From assembly GCA_964624765.1 (NCBI GenBank), contig CAZUZO010000004.1, positions 1 through 56,616 on the forward strand: DNA of 56,616 nt. Direction: 5' to 3'. Position 1 is the stretch's first letter; each line of letters opens with the position of its first letter. This stretch comes from JAGTVB01 sp964624765. Lineage in GTDB: Bacteria > Pseudomonadota > Gammaproteobacteria > HK1. The notes beneath the pieces were generated by a model, which was not told where the DNA came from, did no database searches, and saw only the letters and a list, made by a program, of their open reading frames with translations. The position numbers were made by a program, and so were the translations under genes. Shown here in pieces: positions 52,828 through 56,616 of the stretch.

Positions 52828-53898
52828 ATGTTCTTTCCTCGATGTGCTGTTCTAGGTTTTGTCTTACTGCTGCTCGGGTGTACGCCGAGCGCTGCCGCGG
52901 TTGGGGAACAGATGGGGCTTTACGCGGCAAGGGTGCCGGTGGCGAGCCAGCATCAAGATGAGCGGCAGGAGGCGTTTCGCCAGGCCTTCGAGCAGGTGCT
53001 GGTTAAGGTGACTGGCGAGCGGATGCTGCCGAAGCATCCTACCCTCATCGAAGCGCTTTCGCGCCCGGAGCGATATGTTGCAGAATTTGGTTATGCCACC
53101 GAGCTGGGGGCGACGCCGGATGAGGGGGGTGCACCTCCACGAAAACTTTTGCTGTGGACGCAGTTTGATGCCGCGGCGGTGGACGCCTTACTGCGGGACG
53201 CTAACATCCCAGCCTGGACGCGCACACGCCCTTCGGTGCTGTTGTGGTTCGCACTGGAGGAGGCCAATCGTCCGGTGGTGTTAGGAGCGGATGGCGGACA
53301 CCGACTGGCGGCGCTGTTGGAAGAGACCGCCGCGCAAAGGGGATTGCCCCTCATTCTGCCCTTGCGTGATCTGGAGGACCGGGCTCGATTGAGCGAGAGT
53401 AAGCTATGGGGCGGCTTCGAAGAGGATATCCTGGCGGCATCCAAGCGTTACCAGAGCGATGCGGTGCTGGTGGGCCGGGCTTACCCGCTACTCGCCGATC
53501 AGTGGGAAACCCGTTGGAGCTTGTTATGGGGGGGCTCAGCTCGCGACTGGTCTGCGCGCGGCCCTGCTCTTGAGCCGTTGGTAACGGAGGGGATCCATCA
53601 GGCTGCCGGGTATATAGCGGAGCGGTTCCGGGCCCGGTACAGCTCGACGGTAGCTGAGAGCATGGAGCTCGTGGTGGGCGGAGTTAACTCGCTGGCCGAC
53701 TATGCCGGCCTCATGGGCTATCTCGAGACTCTGCCAATCGTCAAAGCCGTTCAGGTGGAGAAGTTGCAAGGTGATCGGATTTGGCTGCTGGTCAAAGCGC
53801 GCGGGGGGGCCGCCACCCTGCGCGACGCGCTGGCGCTGAATCGCAGGTTGGTGGCTGCGGGGGTTACGCCAGGCCTGGAATTCGAGCTGCAGCCATGA
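52828..53898 (+). CDS. DUF2066 protein, likely lipoprotein or exported
   Basis: A 356-residue protein of the uncharacterised DUF2066 family. The N terminus is a hydrophobic signal with a lipobox-like LLLLGC (Cys18), predicting an exported or lipid-anchored product. The mature part starts AARVPVASQHQDERQEAFRQAFEQVL, typical of the family. It sits between purM and hda and overlaps hda by 4 nt (ATGA). Its function is unknown; the conserved linkage to hda is the only clue. Confidence 0.85.
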   Translation: MFFPRCAVLGFVLLLLGCTPSAAAVGEQMGLYAARVPVASQHQDERQEAFRQAFEQVLVKVTGERMLPKHPTLIEALSRPERYVAEFGYATELGATPDEGGAPPRKLLLWTQFDAAAVDALLRDANIPAWTRTRPSVLLWFALEEANRPVVLGADGGHRLAALLEETAAQRGLPLILPLRDLEDRARLSESKLWGGFEEDILAASKRYQSDAVLVGRAYPLLADQWETRWSLLWGGSARDWSARGPALEPLVTEGIHQAAGYIAERFRARYSSTVAESMELVVGGVNSLADYAGLMGYLETLPIVKAVQVEKLQGDRIWLLVKARGGAATLRDALALNRRLVAAGVTPGLEFELQP

Positions 53899-54593
53899 AC
53901 AGTGCGATTCAGCTGACACTTCCCGTTGGTCTCAGAGACGGACCGTCGTTTAGCAACTTTGTGCCAGGACCCAACGAAGAGATCGTGCGTGCCGTGCGCG
54001 AACTTGTGGTCAGTGGCGGGGAACGCGTGGCTTATCTTTGGGGGGCGCCGGGAACGGGCAAGACCCATGTGCTGCAGGCGAGTTGCCGGGAGGCCTCGAG
54101 CCGGCACGGCCGAGCGGCGTACCTGCCTCTGGCGAGAAAGGCCGAGCTGACAGCCGACGCCTGTGAGGGGCTCGACGGATTAAGTCTGGTATGCCTCGAT
54201 GATGCCGATGCGGTGGCCGGAGATCGAGTCTGGGAGGAGGCGGTTTTCTGCCTCTACGAGCAAACTGAGCGGTCAGGAACGCGTCTCCTGTTCGCTGCTC
54301 AGGGGGTTCCTCACAGTGCTGGGTTTGGGCTGGCTGATCTCACTTCGCGCCTTGGTCGCGGCTTGATTTTACGCCTGCGCTCCCTGGACGACGAGGCGAA
54401 ACGCCTCGCACTTCAATGCCGGGCCCGAAATCGAGGGTTTGCGCTTCCCGATGAGGTCATTTCGTTTTTACTGCGACGCTATCCGCGAGACACTCACTCT
54501 CTGTTCGAATTCCTGGACCGGGTCGATCGCTTGACCTTGTCGGAGAAGCGCATGGTGACCATTCCCTTCGTCAAGCGGCTGCTTGCCCGGTGA
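53895..54593 (+). CDS. hda: DnaA regulatory inactivator Hda
   Basis: A 232-residue AAA+ protein that, with the sliding clamp, converts DnaA-ATP to DnaA-ADP. Walker A GAPGTGKTHVL, Walker B LVCLDDAD and arginine-finger region RLGRGLILRLRSLDD are visible. The N-terminal clamp-binding motif reads QLTLPVGLRD, matching QL(T/S)LPV. ATG overlaps the DUF2066 stop. The stop TGA (54591-54593) is the left flanking triplet of an A element. Confidence 0.93.
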   Translation: MNSAIQLTLPVGLRDGPSFSNFVPGPNEEIVRAVRELVVSGGERVAYLWGAPGTGKTHVLQASCREASSRHGRAAYLPLARKAELTADACEGLDGLSLVCLDDADAVAGDRVWEEAVFCLYEQTERSGTRLLFAAQGVPHSAGFGLADLTSRLGRGLILRLRSLDDEAKRLALQCRARNRGFALPDEVISFLLRRYPRDTHSLFEFLDRVDRLTLSEKRMVTIPFVKRLLAR

Positions 54594-54732
54594 GAGGGTG
54601 AGAAAACGCTAGCGAGCGCTCCGAGAGCCAGGCGGACCGCGCCAAGCCGAGAGACATATCGAGTCGCGAGGCGAGGAGCGAGCACCGCCCAACGCTGCTA
54701 TCGCGCTACGTAGCGGGTTTTTTCGCAAGCTC
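54594..54732. repeat. Family A element, copy 7, starting at the hda stop codon
   Basis: A 139-bp copy with ends GAGGGTGAGAAAACG and TTTCGCAAGCTC, flanked by TGA at left (54591-54593, the hda stop) and GCG at right (54733-54735), so the right triplet has drifted. The interior GAGCACCGCCCAACG block is conserved. Confidence 0.82.
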
Positions 54733-54768
54733 GCGCTCGTACCGGTCTGAACATCCCCTAGCATGCCG

Positions 54769-55380
54769 TTAGGCCGAGCGTGACGCTGGCACTTGCAGGG
54801 CGAGAGCGGTCTCGGCAAGTCGCTTGCCCAGAGCGAGGCAGAGGCGCTGCTCTTCATCGCAGAGGGGCCGATCGCTGTGAGGTCCTGCCAGATGAGTGGC
54901 GCCATAAGGCGAGCCCCCCGTGCGTGTGGTGAGCAAGTCGGGCTCGGAGTAGGGAAGCCCTAGCACCAGCATGCCGTGGTGCAGCAGGGGCAGCATCATG
55001 GAGAGGAGGGTGCTCTCTTGCCCTCCGTGTAGACTCGCGGTGGAGGTGAACACGGCCGCCGGTTTTCCCTCGAGCGCGCCGGCCAACCACTGGCCGCCGG
55101 TGCCGTCGAGGAAAAATTTCAGCGCTGCCGCCATATTGCCAAAACGCGTGGGACTCCCGAGGGCCAGGCCGACACAATCGACGAGATCATCGATAGTGGC
55201 ATAGGGTGGCCCCGCTGTGGGTATTTCGTCCTCAGTGGCTTCGCAGACCGTCGACACCCGGGGGACCGTTCGTAACCGGGCGTGCATGGGAGGCACACTT
55301 TCAATACCTCTCGCGATGTGGCGTGCCATGTTCGCCACGTTGCCGTGAACGCTGTAATAGACAACGAGGATATCGCCCAC
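54769..55380 (-). CDS. wrbA: Flavodoxin-family NAD(P)H:quinone oxidoreductase (WrbA-like)
   Basis: A 203-residue FMN protein. The N-terminal phosphate-binding loop is YYSVHGNVANMA, followed by LGSPTRFGNMAAALKFFLDGTGGQW and TSTASLHGGQE, both hallmarks of WrbA. It reduces quinones by two electrons and can protect from oxidative stress. Its ATG is one base after the arsC stop, so the genes are co-transcribed. The neighbourhood resembles Pseudomonas (wrbA-arsC next to hda). Confidence 0.92.
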   Translation of the reverse strand: MGDILVVYYSVHGNVANMARHIARGIESVPPMHARLRTVPRVSTVCEATEDEIPTAGPPYATIDDLVDCVGLALGSPTRFGNMAAALKFFLDGTGGQWLAGALEGKPAAVFTSTASLHGGQESTLLSMMLPLLHHGMLVLGLPYSEPDLLTTRTGGSPYGATHLAGPHSDRPLCDEEQRLCLALGKRLAETALALQVPASRSA

Positions 55381-55381
55381 C

Positions 55382-55729
55382 CTAAAGGATCTCCAAAACT
55401 TTCTCCGGTGGGCGCCCGAGAACAGCCTTACCGTGCGCGAGCACGATCGGCCGCTCGATCAGAACGGGGTGATCGACCATCGCTTGAATCAAAGCGGTCT
55501 CATCCAGGTTCGGGTCACCGAGGTCCTGTTCGCTATAAGCGCGTTCCTGACGGCGCATGAGGGCTCGAGGCGCTATGCCCAGTAACTCGAGGATATGCCG
55601 CAGCTCATCTGACGATGGCGGAGTCTTTAGATATTCGATGATATCAGGCTCGATCCCTTGCTCCTGCAAAAGTTGAAGTGCCTGGCGCGACTTGCTGCAG
55701 CGGGGGTTGTGAAAAATCCTAACGTGCAT
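55382..55729 (-). CDS. ArsC-family protein (arsenate reductase-like, YfgD type)
   Basis: A 115-residue thioredoxin-fold protein with the active-site Cys in NPRCSKSRQAL (Cys11), an Arg in LIERPIVL and the ending PPEKVLEIL. These fit glutaredoxin-dependent ArsC; the short YfgD-type members beside wrbA may have other roles, so arsenate reduction is inferred. It is the first gene of the arsC-wrbA pair. The roughly 230-bp region upstream shows no gene. Confidence 0.88.
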   Translation of the reverse strand: MHVRIFHNPRCSKSRQALQLLQEQGIEPDIIEYLKTPPSSDELRHILELLGIAPRALMRRQERAYSEQDLGDPNLDETALIQAMVDHPVLIERPIVLAHGKAVLGRPPEKVLEIL

Positions 55730-55962
55730 GGATACTCCTTTCGGCTATGGTCTTCGGTTGGGGCACCTGGTTTCCGGCCACAGAGACCAACGTTCCATGT
55801 GCCAACCTGACGGCCATCGTTCTCCCGTGACTGCTGAACTCGATAGGGGTTCGATTGTAGCGGCTATTTCCTTGACAGCATAGGGTGCCAATGTTAGCTT
55901 CCTACCTCTCGGTCAGCCGCTTACCTTGGATTCATTTGTATAACATTCAGTAACTTGACGGT

Positions 55963-56289
55963 ATGATGCCAGGAACCTACAGAACACACTTCCGGCCGTG
56001 GATGGTGAACGGGGGCGCTCTGGTTCTGATGCTGCTGGGAGCGTGTGTGAGCGTGCCGTTGCAAGAGATAAGCGATGCACGGCAGGCGGTCAGGGCGGCG
56101 CAGGAGATCGGAGCAGAGCGGCGGGCACCGATCCACTATGAGCGTGCGGAGATTTTGCTGGGACGCGCCGAAAGAGCTATGGCTACCGGTGAGTACGAGA
56201 AGGCATGGGGAGAGGCGACCTTGGCGCGGGAAGAAGCCCTGAAGGCTCGGGAGCGCAGCCTCGAAGCCGTCCGACGAGAAAAGCCATGA
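55963..56289 (+). CDS. DUF4398-type lipoprotein
   Basis: A 108-residue predicted lipoprotein: Arg-containing N region, hydrophobic core (GGALVLMLLGAC) with lipobox Cys28, then an Ala/Glu/Arg-rich helical domain (EISDARQAVRAAQEIGAER, HYERAEILLGRAERAM) typical of DUF4398. It probably acts as a small periplasmic helical protein; function is unknown. Two adjacent ATGs offer starts and no strong ribosome-binding site is present. It precedes acylphosphatase by 13 bases. Confidence 0.8.
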   Translation: MMPGTYRTHFRPWMVNGGALVLMLLGACVSVPLQEISDARQAVRAAQEIGAERRAPIHYERAEILLGRAERAMATGEYEKAWGEATLAREEALKARERSLEAVRREKP

Positions 56290-56302
56290 GGGCATCGCGA
56301 GG

Positions 56303-56560
56303 GTGACGATCTGTTTGCGGTGTCTCGTTTCGGGGCGGGTACAAGGTGTTTTCTTTCGTGCCGCGACGCGGGAGAAGGCGCATCAGCTAGGGGTGGATGC
56401 TCGGCCGACCAATCTACCTGATGGACGCGTGGAAGTCTTGATACGGGGTGAGCCGGAGGCGGTGGAGCGCTTGCGGGCCTGGTTGTGGCAGGGGCCGCCG
56501 GCGGCGCGCGTAGATGAGGTACAGTGCATGCCCGACGATCCGCAGGCATTGGATCGGTAG
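56303..56560 (+). CDS. acyP: Acylphosphatase
   Basis: An 85-residue acylphosphatase that hydrolyses carboxyl-phosphate bonds. The catalytic Arg is in VQGVFFRAATR (near residue 19) and the Asn in PTNLPDGRVEV (near residue 37). GTG start at 56303. It closely follows the DUF4398 gene, although no functional link is evident. The final 56 bases of the window hold nothing I can support. Confidence 0.9.
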   Translation: MTICLRCLVSGRVQGVFFRAATREKAHQLGVDARPTNLPDGRVEVLIRGEPEAVERLRAWLWQGPPAARVDEVQCMPDDPQALDR

Positions 56561-56616
56561 GACCGTGCTAGAGCCGGTTACACGAACTCGGAAGGCGTAA
56601 GGCGGTCTATTCACAA

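Noticed and set aside
1..56616. CRISPR arrays, tRNA or rRNA genes
   Set aside because: I saw no regularly spaced short repeats and no tRNA or rRNA signature; the repeats present are dispersed, not arrayed.

Overview
The window is high-GC bacterial chromosome from a gammaproteobacterium. Three gene neighbourhoods point there: purN-purM, DUF2066, hda and then wrbA-arsC; ubiG and a HAD phosphatase beside an MTA deaminase and mtnA, the arrangement I recall from Pseudomonas; and suhB divergent from trmJ. I cannot name the order or genus with confidence.

Layout. Bases 1-5680 are a graveyard of transposable elements: an ISAs1 remnant, an intact DDE-transposase IS with 15-bp inverted repeats, a beheaded and stop-interrupted metallopeptidase/VWA gene, a chimeric IS1182-IS1634 remnant and a frameshifted IS982 remnant. 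From 5.69 to 11.6 kb lies a minus-strand cydABDC operon (bd-type quinol oxidase plus its CydDC exporter), then a radical SAM gene. From 13.4 to 18.4 kb are serA, a small RRM protein, tldD and a nitrilase. From 18.6 to 28.6 kb are an AlaC-like aminotransferase, hom, thrC, a COG4255-type gene with recJ, prfB with its programmed frameshift, and an SPFH/NfeD pair. From 28.6 to 37.1 kb are a HAD phosphatase, ubiG, an MTA/SAH deaminase, mtnA, tex and an ABC exporter. From 37.5 to 43.2 kb are a hybrid histidine kinase, a CMD-Rieske fusion, a gamma-carbonic anhydrase and a leucyl-aminopeptidase-like gene. From 43.3 to 56.6 kb are metH, a PduO-type adenosyltransferase, a LysR regulator, suhB/trmJ, purMN, DUF2066-hda, wrbA-arsC, a DUF4398 lipoprotein and acylphosphatase. 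The core metabolism is serine, threonine and methionine synthesis, B12 use, purine synthesis, microaerobic respiration and translation.

The most unusual feature is a dense population of short non-coding elements between these genes. Family A is about 140 bp (seven near-complete copies and one fragment). Its ends run GAGGTTGTG...CACAACCTC and it is mostly flanked by TNA triplets. Family C is 217 bp in two equal-length, oppositely oriented copies, both flanked by TGA, plus a fragment. Family B is about 200-208 bp with 19-bp inverted ends, and one copy sits inside an A element with an exact 8-bp target duplication. A and C elements abut or supply the stop codons of prfB, hda, tldD, thrC and cydC, and one A element starts 13 bp upstream of the metH start. 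I interpret these as MITE-like elements that have reshaped gene ends in this genome. I saw no tRNA, rRNA or CRISPR array.
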